DNA from: Malus domestica
Lineage: Eukaryota > Streptophyta > Magnoliopsida > Rosales > Rosaceae
Direction: 5' to 3'
DNA length: 64,000 nt
Assembly: GCF_042453785.1 (NCBI RefSeq)
Contig: NC_091662.1
Span: 1,493,001 to 1,557,000 of the forward strand
A program made the translations under genes and the position numbers. This document shows, in pieces, positions 12,584 through 24,528 of this stretch. A model generated the notes under the pieces. That model was not told where the DNA came from. It saw only the letters and a list, made by a program, of their open reading frames with translations, and searched no databases. Each line of letters opens with the position of its first letter. The stretch's first letter is position 1.

Positions 12584-14176
12584 CTACTCTCTTGAATCTT
12601 CAACCTTGGGCAATAATCCCGCACACAACGGACAGTGGGGGTTGTGTCTATCTTCAAAACTTGTTTTCTGCTCCAAACAATCTGCATGGAAAAGATGGCC
12701 GCAAACTAAAACTGCAACAACAGAGACTTCAGTAGAAGACTGTGTGCTACCGAGAAAGAAAGGTTTACGCCTCAACAGCTTGTCGCAAATCGCACATACC
12801 ATCTTCCCTGGATCTGGTGATACAGCATCCGTTGTCAAGAAACCAGATCTAATTCTTGCTGGCCGAAGAAAGGGCTTTTCCTTGGTTTCTGGGGAGGAAT
12901 TGAAAAAATAAAGTCAATACAGCAAAACAAGACTCCTGACAGCATTCTTCAAGAAAAGTCCTGATCAAGGAAATAAATTGAGCACATTGGAAAATTGAAT
13001 ATATAGTCATCCAATACGCAAAGAAGTAAATTCCTACACTCCTATCTGACATAGGAAATATTCATCCATGTAGCATACTAGAGTTCTCACTCGTTGTCTC
13101 GATACTCGAGACCTTCCATAAATACTAAAAAGCTTAATTAAGTTCTTTTGAAGTTGAACAAAACAAGGAGAAGAAAAAGGGGACAATTCAAAATAAAACC
13201 TGAATGACGTCTGGCCTCGGAGCTGGATTGAGTAGCCAACTTATAGGAGAGCTTATCGTCACGCAAAGGCACTCCTTTTCCGCGAGAGGTTGATGGGTTA
13301 GCAAGATTGCCAGAGTTACGTCGAGAGTACTGGTGCGCATAGTGATGACGTGAGCGTTTAAAGAACATTGATCGCCCGAGGCTTGGATGATGCTGTATAA
13401 CAAAAGGGTAGGGATTCAGTAGCTTCAAACAAAGATAAAAAAATACAAATAACTACTACTCCAAATACACGAAATAGGAAGAAATTGTAAACAGAGTTGC
13501 AAAATGTCGATCAAAAGGGGTTCATTAGACCTACAAATTTATCAACAACTCATTACACAACGTGGATGAAACACGAAAACACGAAACCACGAAACCACGA
13601 AAAGGGAAGAACAGCTAACCTCTTGTGTTAATAATTCCATTGCAGAAGAACACGGCATGGTGTCTGCAATATCCCCAAAAACATCAAACAAATACAAGTC
13701 ATTAAAAATTCACTTAAACAGTTTTCCAACACAATCAAATTGGGTATTTTTCGATCGAATCTCGTGTTCTGAGGCTGTAAATGCCAACAAAACCCCATAA
13801 AATTGGCAAAAAAAAAAAACTCAAATTCCAATTCCGGCTTTTTTCTGAACTAATTAAGAAAGCAAGCAAAAGTAATTGATCAACTAACAGATAATCATAC
13901 CAAATGGGAAAGTAAAATAACAAAGAAACACAATAACTTGCAACATTTGGATTAAAGGACCAAATTTGGGGTTTTAATTAAACAAAAAACAAAGGTGGAG
14001 TCTTTTGATAATTCGGTGAATGCCCTTTAGAAAAGTTGATTTCTTTAGATTAAATTTCTTTGTTTCATGGCATTTTTACGAGAAATTGGCATGAAAAAAG
14101 AAGATTAATTACCCGAAGAACGAGGAGAGAAAGATGGAGGGCTGTGATCATCAGAGGGGAGCTTCCTCTTGCTCAT
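12584..14176 (-). CDS. Small RING-H2 finger protein, putative E3 ubiquitin ligase
   Basis: Four exons (minus): 14176-14113, 13663-13620, 13392-13200, 12888-12584, joined in frame to give 201 aa. The N-terminal two thirds is low-complexity, Ser/Arg/His-rich (MSKRKLPSDDHSPPSFSPRS at the start) and probably disordered. The C-terminus carries a RING-H2: Cys132-x2-Cys135, Cys163-x-His165-x2-His168-x2-Cys171, Cys186-x2-Cys189 (residue numbers approximate), with an unusually long first loop. RING-H2 proteins recruit E2 enzymes and transfer ubiquitin; the target is unknown. No membrane segment is seen. Exons 2 and 3 are short, but each border has a consensus site and the phases agree. A decayed copy of exon 4 follows immediately downstream. 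Confidence 0.8.
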
Positions 14177-14626
14177 AGCAATTGAATGATCAGATGAAGG
14201 AAGAGGTTCTGTGTTTGGGGTTTTAGTTCGATCTGTGGCTCTGCGGTCTCAGCGGACAAACACTCTTGCTTTTGTCTCTCGAACTCGAACGTACGGTCAC
14301 CAAATGTACGCAATGTAATGGAACCAAACGGTGAGAGATACAGAGAGAGAGAGTTTCAGATGTGGTGGAGGTGAAAGTGATTAAGGGAACACGTGCACAT
14401 CAGAACCCAACCCACTTTTTTTTTTTTTTTTCTCTGTAAGTACATCGATATTTTTACATTAAGATGATCGAGAGTTTGATCAGAACCTAACTTGATATCG
14501 AATTCACCATCCACGAGATTCGAACCTAAAACCTCTCACTTTCAAAGAAAAATAATACCACCAAACCGTAATATTGAGTAGCTCATATTTTCCTTTTTAA
14601 TGACCCTTTTAATGCTTCGCATTTGC

Positions 14627-14736
14627 CATTTCTCAAAGGAATACGATATTTACAACAACTTTCGAGGCATTCACAGTACGACATTTCTCAAAGGAATACG
14701 ATATTTACTAAAACTTTCGAGGCATATACAATATGA
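14627..14736. repeat. 55-bp tandem duplication
   Basis: Copies at 14627-14681 and 14682-14736, both starting 'catttctcaaaggaatacg' and containing 'actttcgaggcat'. A few substitutions separate them. No coding content. Confidence 0.85.
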
Positions 14737-15861
14737 CAATAAAGCTACGTAATTGCCAACTATAGTTGGCTTAGTTGGTAACGTCTTAATTTTGTGTGTT
14801 TCCTCACCAAAGTTTGAGTCTTGGAGCCAGTAATTCGCATTGGTGTGTAATATGTAAATTCTTACGTAAATTCATATCAGTGACAGCTGATAGTTAGGTG
14901 TCACGAGTAAGTCTTTTCAGCTCGAGATTGTAGGTATGCCCTAACGCTAGTGGTGAAAGTAACTAATCTCTCCCACACTTTTGAACAAACGATATTATAT
15001 ACATTAAAGAGGTGGGAAGTAAGCTAAGTCTCACAATGGATTAGCAATAATGAGTTCAAATTCCCTTTGACGAAAATCAAACCTAAGACCTCTCACTTAT
15101 AATTGAAGAAAAATAACACAAGATCGCAGTATTAAGTGACATCTCCTCAAACTTTAGTTCACCAAAAAAATAAAGTTACATAATGGTAATAAGGATAATC
15201 ACAACTAGGTATTAAAATTTATATAGACGATTAACATTATTTATGTGAATCGTATTTGAAATCTTCTTTAGGATTAGGTATTGAAGTAAGATCTCCACCA
15301 TATAAGAGGATTATTGAACATGACTATTGCATATGGCAATCACCAACATAAGTGAGGATGTGAGACCAATACGATGTCGGATGGCACAAAAATATTATTT
15401 AGATTCATTTTTTATTTTATTTTTGTGTACAAAGAGTTCAAAGGAAAATTATAGGTTCAAACTCTATTTCTAAATTGCAAATTGCAATGGTGGTTAAAGG
15501 CCCAAAGGGAGATCTACGACTCGGAATTCAAGCCCCCATCGTCGGCCGAAGTGGACTTCGAAGGTAGAACGAAGATCGACAAAAGTGGGGTAACCCGTAA
15601 CCCACGTAATGATACAAGCATCATTCTCAATTTCTTTCGGAAGCTGTTATTTGACACTCTAAGAAAGTTAAATTGTAATTTTCAGTAGTATAATTGCTCA
15701 AACCAAATGCATTACAAAGTCACGAAGACAAAGTCTAGAGTTGAGTCGGACGATGTACTTATTGGAACAATGGTTCATTTTGAATCTGATGGTTGCTTTT
15801 GTTCTACTGCTATAGTGAAGCTTAAAATATAGGTAGGGAGAAAGAAGCTCCTATAATTGAA

Positions 15862-16036
15862 GAGATTTTTCAATGTGACCGGTATACGAGGTGGTACATC
15901 ACGTGTCATTATACAAATGGGAAGATATGTGCGTCAAAAAGTTAATAACTTTGAAAGTAAAATTTCCCATTACTTACATAAAAACACGTAATGTACCAAT
16001 TATCATCTGTGTTCCTGTCACAATAAAAAATTTCTC
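15862..16036. mobile_element. MITE-like palindromic element, family A copy 1
   Basis: About 175 bp with imperfect terminal inverted repeats: left end 'gagatttttcaatgtgacc', right end (reverse complement) 'gagaaattttttattgtgac'. Inside both arms the motif 'ggtacat(c/t)acgtgt' is mirrored. A second copy lies at 44506-44661. No coding capacity; target duplication not clear. Confidence 0.65.
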
Positions 16037-17650
16037 CTATAGTTGCTATCTCTAATTAATGCTTACTGTTTTCATATTATTTTAAATAAATAAATAATTT
16101 TGATTGGCTAATTATTGACTTAGGTTCATTAAGATTTTCTAAAGCAGGGAGTCCAGTTGGAGTACAATTTTCTTATAGAGCTCTTAAAGCAAATTTTGTA
16201 ATAATTTTAGTTAAAACGTTGCAATAAAATAAAAAAGCATGGTTGGAGACGCTTAATTGTCACATACTTAAAAGAATATTTCGGATTGTTAATAACCATA
16301 TTATTTCCCTCTTTGGCGCCTTACTACCAGTTAGATTTCATTTTGACATGAATGTGTTATATATGTAGATTACGTGATGTGACAATTGATTATTATTTTT
16401 CTTTTTTCGTGATTAAAAAAATAATTTAACGATTAATCGTCACATTATGTACATTGTAGCTTACAAAATATAATTAATTAGATGACTTTTCTAACATCGC
16501 TTATTTAACGATAGATAAAAGCACTTTTCTTGTGAATGGCTTTTTCACGCAACACTTGTGGTGGTTCCGCGTGGGATAAGATGGAAGATGAAATATCCAC
16601 GACTTTCCACATAAGCACTTTCAAAAATTCTCTTGACTCGACTTCGGACTACCTCACTTTACAGTCCACGTGTCCGAAAAACACTTGGCACTTGCATATA
16701 CTATAGTCTTTTCCTGGCTTTTTATTATTCTCGTTTCGAATTTTATCTTTTTCTAATTCTTAGAATATTTGTTGAGTTTGATGCCACGTTAGTCACTATG
16801 CATAATTGGCATAATCATGTTCATCTTCTTATCGGAATCAAATTTTCATTTCTATATTCATATTTCAATTGTTATAAACCACTGCAGGGTGGCTCAATGA
16901 TTGAAGATGAATTTCAGGTCCGTATTCTACATGACACTTTATAATTCAAATTTTTATGCTAGTGAATCACACGATGGTGGTTAGAAAAGGCTAAAGTGCT
17001 TCTTCTCGGTCCCTGAAAGAGTGAACTGTATAGCGAAGACACCAATTAGTCTCCTTTTCTATATAAAAAATGTATTTCAATTGTTATAGAATTTATCGTA
17101 AACAATAATTTATGTGTCAAATAATTACATTTAAACATACATAACTCATACACTGCTGATATAAAAGAAATGTATGTTATTATTGTGTAAAACTCATCTA
17201 TACATATCTAAGTACGTCAATTCTGTGTGTTTAGAATAACATTACTCTTATTCGTGTGGTAACAATCAACAAGAAGAGACTCCAAAAGGTTAGCAACCAA
17301 TGCCATGAGGCCTTCAGATGTAGATTATGAAGAATTATGGTGAGCCAAATCTATCGGAAATGGTGCAACTGCAAGGTGGAGAAACTTGAAGGGAAAGGCT
17401 CTGCTGGCATGGACGACTACTGGCCGGACATGATAACACAGTCTCACCTTCACTATACTCAGCCAACCAACCACCCAACCATATATGCATGCAGATCAAT
17501 TATTTATTCGACGGTCGATCTCTATGTGCATGCAGATAAATTATATTAAATTTTCTATTAAAATATAGGTGGTAGGATAATGTCTCACGTCCCAACTCAA
17601 CCACATGCATGATTGTTCCCGTCATATTTACGGGGACAAAAACCACAAGA

Positions 17651-17808
17651 GTAATGCTAAAAAGACTAAATTTGTAAGTTAAATTTTGTAAACTAAGTGA
17701 CATGGAAGTTAGTGATTGAATTATTACTTTAACGTTGATAAACTTGCTCATTTCCTATTGATAACATATCATTTAGTTTGTAAATTTAATCTACACATTT
17801 ACAATTCC
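17651..17808. mobile_element. MITE-like palindromic element
   Basis: About 158 bp whose left arm (around 'ttaaattttgtaaactaa') is mirrored by the right arm (reverse complement around 'ttaaatttacaaactaa'). AT-rich and without coding capacity. The exact ends are uncertain. Confidence 0.5.
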
Positions 17809-18711
17809 AACAAATAAATTAATACGAGACGACAAAAAATATATTAACTAAGTAGACAATTAGGATAATTTTTAGCACTGATTAATAGATGTAAATAATT
17901 GCTATTGTTAACCGTTATTTATTCTTTTTTTTTTCGTCACAGTTGATCATTATCTCATCTACAACCTTTGCAACTTTCTCTCGTCGTCTACATACTGCAA
18001 ATCTTCATCGTATTCCACACGTATCATGTATTGATTTTTCCATTTTTTTGCTGGTAGAATATTCTTTCAAAATATATTCTATAAATAAAAGAGATATTGC
18101 AGACATGCAAGCGTGAAAACTACGTGCGCATACGTTGTTATATCCTCGTTTTTCAAGCTATATTTTTCGTTCGCTAATTACACAACGAAAGGTTAAAAAA
18201 TATGAGATTGTAATAATCACGATGATGAGAAATTTTTTAATGTGCTAGAGAAAATAGTTTGAAATATTAAGTGTCATAATACAAGCGATTAGATACTTAA
18301 AAAAAAAATTAACCACTTTTATTATTACCATGATGTACAGAGAAGTATTTCCGGCATATTGAAAAATCTATCTGGAAGAAGAATATGAAGTGGGGTCCTC
18401 CAAATACATAATTTGGTGGATCATTTGCATGTAGTGAGAGATAGAATGTGAATAACATGGACTTTTTAACCTCCAAATAATAATCACACGTGTCAGCCAA
18501 TAAAGTAAAAAAAAAGGAATACAAATCCACAACAAAATAAAAAATAAAAAAGTTGCAAAGAGGATAAAACGCTTAACAAAGAAGGAAAGATCCGTAGGGG
18601 GCACGGAATAAACGTTCGGTGAAGAGTTATCCGAATAAGTTCCACGTCAGCTTTCACCCGATTTTCATCGTTTAGGGCTTAAATAAGTTTTTGGTTCTAA
18701 AAAGTTTTAGA

Positions 18712-18940
18712 GTTTGTTTAAATGTGTTTTTAAAATGATCAAACGTTTTTTGTGAAAATATTTTTAGAATTAATTTTTAGTAAATATACAAGTAAATCTT
18801 ATAAAAGTGCTTAAAGTGTTTCTTAAAAGAAGCACATAATTGATGTTTCATACCTAAAACACTTTAAGTGTTTTTGGAATTCAAAAACATTTTATCTAAA
18901 GACGCTTTTAATCATTTTAAAAGTACATCTAAACGAATCC
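18712..18940. mobile_element. MITE-like palindromic element, family B copy 1
   Basis: Left end 'gtttgtttaaatgtg' with 'ttttaaaatgat' is mirrored at the right end (reverse complement 'ggattcgtttagatgtac' with 'ttttaaaatgatt'). About 229 bp, AT-rich. A related, shorter copy is at 45508-45654. Confidence 0.6.
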
Positions 18941-19410
18941 TTAGTGTTTGTTGCAAAAAACACTTTAAATAATTTTTTAAAATTCACTTGTATTTTTATT
19001 AGATAATAATTTAAAAATATTTTAAACAAAAGCATTTCCGGTCATTTGAAAACATAAAACCTAATCCGTGAACACAACAGCATGTCATGAGTTCTCGTAC
19101 ATTAACAGAACGATGTAGGTGGTAGTGTTGTTATTTGCTAGTGTTAATGAGACAGTGTGTCGTTTTCCATCGGTTTCACTTGTCGTTTTGGTATTGGAGA
19201 GTTAGAAACTTCCTTTTGGCTAAGGAAAGGTGTCATTGTCATGTTTAACATGTTTGGCGAGAGAGTATTCAATGAGTTTGTCACACTGTAATAACAAATA
19301 CGTGAATTAGAAATAGTAGCGGATTCAAGAAATAATATTATGAGGGTTAGTAAGAATAGAGTATTGCGCGCAATTTTTTTTTACTAGAAATAGCATGCAT
19401 ATAGTCATTT

Positions 19411-19660
19411 CAACGAGTCTTGATAGACCTAAAGTCATTTGGAAAGACATATTGCCCACCTGTTAATGTATGCAAGGGGCAGCACCCAAGGTATCCATGG
19501 ACATTCACCGAGTCTTGATAGGCCTGAAGTCAGTTGGAGGGCATGTATGAAGCCAACTCTAATCTTCAAAATGGCAGCACCCAAGGTATCTATGGACATT
19601 CATCAAAATTTAGAGGGTCAACACCTAAGGTATCCATGGACGTTCACCAAAGTTCGGGGG
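19411..19660. repeat. Degenerate 94-bp tandem repeat
   Basis: Two motifs alternate: 'gagtcttgatag(a/g)cct(a/g)aagtca' at about 19416 and 19511, and 'gcagcacccaaggtat' at about 19479 and 19573, with a diverged third copy of the second at about 19619. The spacing of 94-95 bp shows a head-to-tail array of about two and a half units. Origin unknown. Confidence 0.75.
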
Positions 19661-20251
19661 TTCAGCTGAGCCTGCCCTTCGATGCATCCGCCACTGATTA
19701 TAAATCCAACTTGTTAACCACGGTAAATAATTAACATTAATTTTTACCTCTTAAACAAAATTATTAATTTTTTGTTATTAATTTTCTTTAATTTGTTATA
19801 TTCAACGATAAAAAACTGAAAAGCGTGTTAAGTAAAAATAGACATATAGATTAACAGAAAGATTCGAGATTTGATTGGTTAGTAACAAAATATTACCGTG
19901 TTGATTGTTTCTGCTCACTTAAAAAGATTAAGTTTTTGTAATTATGGATGATATATTTTTTTTAAATAACAGAGATTAATTGAGCAAATTTAGGATCTAA
20001 TAGGGAAAGATCATCTAAAAAAAGAAAAAAAAAAAAAGAGAAAGCAAAGATTTTGACTGTGGTAAAAAAATTAATACCTCAGACTCGGACATTTTCCATG
20101 GATATAGACCTAAACATCACTCCCTACAAACTGCTAATTTCCTTAATTTTATTCCTTAATTAACTTTTTAATCTTAATACTTTATTTAATTTTTTTTAAT
20201 CATTTTAATTAAATATAATTAAAAAGCCACCCTCCTAATCCTCGCTCTCAC

Positions 20252-20260
20252 TTATATAAA
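20252..20260 (+). promoter_or_regulatory. TATA box of the pyrophosphatase gene
   Basis: 'ttatataaa' lies about 103 bases upstream of the ATG at 20363, followed by a CT-rich leader, which is typical of a strongly expressed plant gene. Confidence 0.6.
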
Positions 20261-20362
20261 CCCACTCAAACCATCCACAGACGCATCCTCGTTCGCATTC
20301 TCTCTCTACAACTCCAAAGCCTCCTCTGTTTCTCTGTGTTTCCTCTTCTGGGCAAAGAAGCT

Positions 20363-23300
20363 ATGGGGGCGACGATACTCCCAGATCTCTGGGCCGAGAT
20401 TTTGATCCCGCTGTGTGCGGTGATCGGCATCGCCTTCTCCTTGGTCCAGTGGATGTACGTTTCGCAGGTCAAGCTCTCCCCCGGCGGCGGCCGGGACTCC
20501 AACTCCGGGAAAAATGGGCACAACGAGTACCTCATCGAGGAAGAAGAAGGCGGTAACGACCACAACGTCGTCCTCAAATGCGCCGAAATCCAAAACGCCA
20601 TTTCAGAAGGTCCATTTCCACAACCATCTCTCTCTCTCTCTCTCTCTAAAGTTCACGGCTTTTGAAATTCTGATTGATAAAACGGCGTCGGATTTGTTCA
20701 TTTGGTTTTCGGGGTTCGGTTTATATGCTTAATTGTTGTGATCGTGTCCCTTTTTTTTGAGCTTTGAGTTCTCCAGTTTGCAGGCCAAACAGAGCAAAAA
20801 ATAAAGTTGTCACCTTTTTGTGTATCCGACGTCGTTTTATCAGCTGTGTTTAATGTGTGATTAAATTATTAATATGTTTACTAGGGTTACGGTCGATAGT
20901 TCTGGAGTACTGAAAATCTGTGTATTTTTTATGTATAAAAGAATTCAGTGAGATGTTTACTTTAATTTTCTTATGTTTTCAATATAGGTATATAAATAAT
21001 GGACGGATTTGTGACACTATTTTTTACAGAACTTTTTACGAAAACTTTGTAATGTATTTCAATAATCTAGAACGTCTTTCTCTTTCTTTTGAATAGATCA
21101 TCCTTATAAAAAAAAAATAGACAAATTTAAAACCAATATGACATTCATTTGTAGTTAAGAAAATGAACGAGTATGATTTTACAAAGAACCTTAAACCCTA
21201 AATCCAACGGTCATATGATTTCAGATTTGAGTGATTTTTGTTAGACATGATCTTTGAGGAATATTGAAATGATTGACAGTTCGAATAGTTGAAATATATT
21301 ATAGAGTGGGCGTCCCAAAAACTTTTGTCAAAAGTTGTTTAAAAAAGTGGTGTCACGGATCCGTCTCCTATATATATATATATTGTGTCACAATTCTAGG
21401 ATTACTGTTATTGTTATTAAACTTGGGAACAAAATGTATTATGTTAACCGAGCTTTGAGTCTCAGCTTCATATAGTTTAGTTTGGATTTGGAATGTCTTA
21501 ATTTAACATGATTTAATCTTGCCAATTTGGAATTGTAGTAGAAATTCCTGGCTACGCGGGATTCATTGGAACTGAATGTTTTTGGCTAGTGGAATATTTG
21601 CAAAATGATCAAATTCCATATCCCTTGAATCTTGCATTACCAAATATTCCACTAGCCAAAAACATTCAGTTCCAATTTTTGCAATTTTAAGATTTGAATT
21701 TTTTGTAATGTGCTATGGTTAAACATCCCTCCTTAAGTCTAATTCATATTAACCACGTATGATCATGTCCAATGATTGTTTATTGGACTCGTTCGGTTCA
21801 ATGCCAGTTATTGTGGAATTGGTAACTTTGATCTTGTATTGTTGGTAAAGTTTATGTTTCACTAACTTGATGCTTGTGTGATACAGGAGCAACCTCGTTC
21901 CTCTTCACGGAATACAGATATGTAGGTGCTTTCATGGTTGCTTTTGCAATCTTGATCTTCCTTTTCCTTGGATCCGTCGAGGGATTTAGTACAAGTAGCC
22001 GTGCATGTACATATGACCAAACCAAGACGTGCAAACCAGCTCTCGCCACTGCCATCTTCAGCACCATTTCCTTTTTGCTTGGTGCTGTAACTTCAGTGGT
22101 TTCTGGATTCCTTGGGATGAAGATTGCTACTTACGCAAATGCCAGAACAACGTTGGAGGCAAGAAAAGGTGTTGGGAAGGCTTTTATTACTGCATTTAGA
22201 TCAGGAGCTGTGATGGGCTTTCTCCTCGCTTCAAGTGGTCTGTTGGTTCTTTACATTGCTATCAATGTCTTCAAGTTGTACTACGGTGATGACTGGGGTG
22301 GTCTTTTCGAGGCTATAACTGGTTATGGTCTTGGTGGATCTTCCATGGCTCTCTTTGGCAGGGTTGGTGGAGGCATCTATACCAAAGCTGCTGATGTTGG
22401 TGCAGATCTTGTCGGCAAGGTTGAAAGAAATATTCCCGAGGATGACCCAAGGAACCCAGCTGTAAGAGATACACCACCATTTGGAAGTTTGTTTCAAGTT
22501 ATTAATTTAATTCTCCATGTTTCTAAAACTGATGTTTTCCATTTGTACAGGTGATAGCTGATAATGTTGGTGACAATGTTGGAGATATAGCTGGCATGGG
22601 ATCTGATCTTTTTGGATCCTATGCTGAGTCATCGTGTGCTGCCCTTGTGGTTGCTTCCATTTCCTCATTTGGGATCAATCACGAGCTAACTGCAATGCTA
22701 TATCCTCTCATTGTCAGTTCCATCGGCATCATTGTTTGTTTGCTCACTACCCTATTTGCAACCGATTTCTTTGAGATCAAGGCTGTAAAGGAAATTGAGC
22801 CAACATTGAAGAGGCAGCTCATAATCTCCACTGTACTCATGACCGTTGGAGTTGCGATTGCTACATGGATTTCCGTTCCATCTTCCTTCACAATCTTCAA
22901 TTTCGGAACACAGAAAGTTGTGAAGAACTGGTAAGCTTTGCTTTTTTTGAAAATTTATTGTAATCAGTGCTGTGATTAAGTAGGCTTGTGCGGTTATAGA
23001 TCTACTTGTATGTTTCTCTATCTGATTTATTTTACCTGAACACTGAATTGCATTTGCAGGCAGCTATTCTTATGTGTCTGTGTTGGTTTGTGGGCTGGCC
23101 TTATCATTGGGTTTGTAACAGAGTATTATACAAGCAATGCGTACAGGTAACTAGTTTTCTTGGCGTTTACTGTTCCATATGTAATTCAATTGTCTTTGAA
23201 TCTAACGGTTGCTCTGAATTATGCTGTAGCCCTGTGCAAGATGTTGCTGATTCTTGCCGGACTGGAGCTGCGACCAATGTCATTTTTGGCCTTGCATTGG

Positions 23301-24528
23301 GATACAAATCCGTCATTATTCCTATTTTTGCCATTGCAGTCAGCATTTTTGTTAGTTTTAGCTTTGCAGCTATGTACGGGATTGCGGTAGCTGCCCTTGG
23401 AATGCTGAGCACCATTGCAACTGGATTAGCGATTGATGCATATGGTCCCATCAGTGACAATGCTGGAGGCATTGCTGAGATGGCAGGCATGAGCCACAGA
23501 ATAAGAGAGAGAACTGATGCTCTTGATGCTGCAGGAAACACCACTGCTGCTATTGGAAAGGTTTGAAATTTTCTCTCAAGTATTCATTGATTGTCCGATA
23601 GTTTTTATTAAAATTTAAACGTCACTGAGTCACATGTGCTTCTGTTTGTAGGGATTTGCAATTGGCTCTGCTGCTCTTGTGTCCCTTGCTCTATTTGGTG
23701 CCTTTGTCAGCCGTGCTGGTATCAAAACAGTTGATGTGTTGACCCCGAAAGTGATTATTGGTTTGTTAGTGGGCGCAATGCTTCCGTATTGGTTCTCTGC
23801 CATGACAATGAAGAGTGTGGGAAGTGCAGCTCTAAAGATGGTTGAGGAAGTGCGCCGGCAATTCAATACCATTCCCGGTCTCATGGAGGGCACTGCCAAG
23901 CCGGACTACGCTACATGTGTTAAGATTTCGACTGATGCTTCCATCAAGGAAATGATCCCGCCTGGTGCCCTTGTCATGCTTACACCGCTCATTGTTGGGA
24001 TCTTTTTTGGTGTGGAAACTCTCGCTGGCGTTCTTGCTGGATCCCTTGTGTCCGGTGTACAGGTAATGCTGATCGAGTTGCTGGATTGAATCTTTCTTCT
24101 GTTCACTCGTCAATTGTTTGGGACAATTATGCTATATCTGAATAACACCTATTTGCATTTGTAGATTGCCATTTCTGCGTCCAACACGGGCGGTGCCTGG
24201 GATAATGCCAAGAAATACATTGAGGTAAGCATTTGATGGGTTTTACAAATGCCTTTTTGTGGTTATGCTTGCTGTATCGGCTTTTTGCTTGGTCTTAACG
24301 TCTGGATTTTGGCCGGTGTAATAGGCTGGTGCGTCGGAGCATGCAAGGACCCTTGGTCCAAAAGGATCAGAATGCCACAAAGCTGCTGTCATCGGTGACA
24401 CCATTGGAGACCCTCTCAAGGATACATCTGGACCATCGCTCAACATTCTCATCAAGCTCATGGCCGTTGAGTCTCTTGTGTTTGCTCCGTTCTTTGCCAC
24501 ACACGGTGGCCTGCTTTTCAAGATTTAA
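20363..24528 (+). CDS. AVP1: Vacuolar H+-translocating inorganic pyrophosphatase, type I
   Basis: Hydrolyses pyrophosphate to pump protons into the vacuole. Eight exons: 20363-20609, 21887-22461, 22551-22930, 23060-23146, 23230-23560, 23652-24062, 24165-24224, 24325-24528; GT-AG throughout, 764 aa, near the 760-770 aa family norm. Multi-pass membrane protein. The pyrophosphate-binding signature [11 protein letters not shown] is at about residues 252-262; the acidic motif [19 protein letters not shown] and the C-terminal [10 protein letters not shown] block with its downstream [20 protein letters not shown] are intact. GNTTAAIGK (about residue 532) has Ala where K+-independent type II enzymes have Lys, so this is a K+-dependent type I pump. 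The N-terminal cytosolic segment is acidic (LIEEEEGG). Intron 1 is 1.28 kb and contains a CT microsatellite (20628-20647) and a perfect inverted repeat, listed separately. Confidence 0.97.
21565..21676. repeat. 36-bp perfect inverted repeat (hairpin) in pyrophosphatase intron 1
   Basis: Left arm 21565-21600 (starting 'attggaactgaatg') is the exact reverse complement of right arm 21641-21676, with a 40-bp loop. The transcript could fold into a 36-bp stem. It may be a small MITE or a young inverted duplication; no target duplication is evident. Confidence 0.9.

Larger units (their letters stand above)
14177..20250. other. Gene-poor spacer rich in short repeats
   Basis: Holds the RING-gene promoter (14.18-14.4 kb) and then about 6 kb with no gene I can support. 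Identifiable contents are tRNA-like SINE ends near 14470-14585, 14757-14850 and 15050-15140 (each with a box-B-like 'gattcgaacc' or 'gtttgagtc'), a 55-bp tandem duplication, MITE-like palindromes at 15862-16036, 17651-17808 and 18712-18940, and a 94-bp tandem repeat near 19.4-19.66 kb. A stretch at 17300-17440 reads like a degraded exon (GMDDYWPDM in one frame, GEPNLSEMVQLQ in another), but I cannot name a family. Confidence 0.5.

Noticed and set aside
17337-17549. Frame reading MVSQIYRKW...GMDDYWPDM as part of a transcription factor gene
   Set aside because: Only a short fragment that needs a frame change to extend, with no DNA-binding domain nearby; I could not name a family.
20266-20601. 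Minus-strand frames opposite pyrophosphatase exon 1
   Set aside because: Shadow of a GC-rich first exon; no motif.
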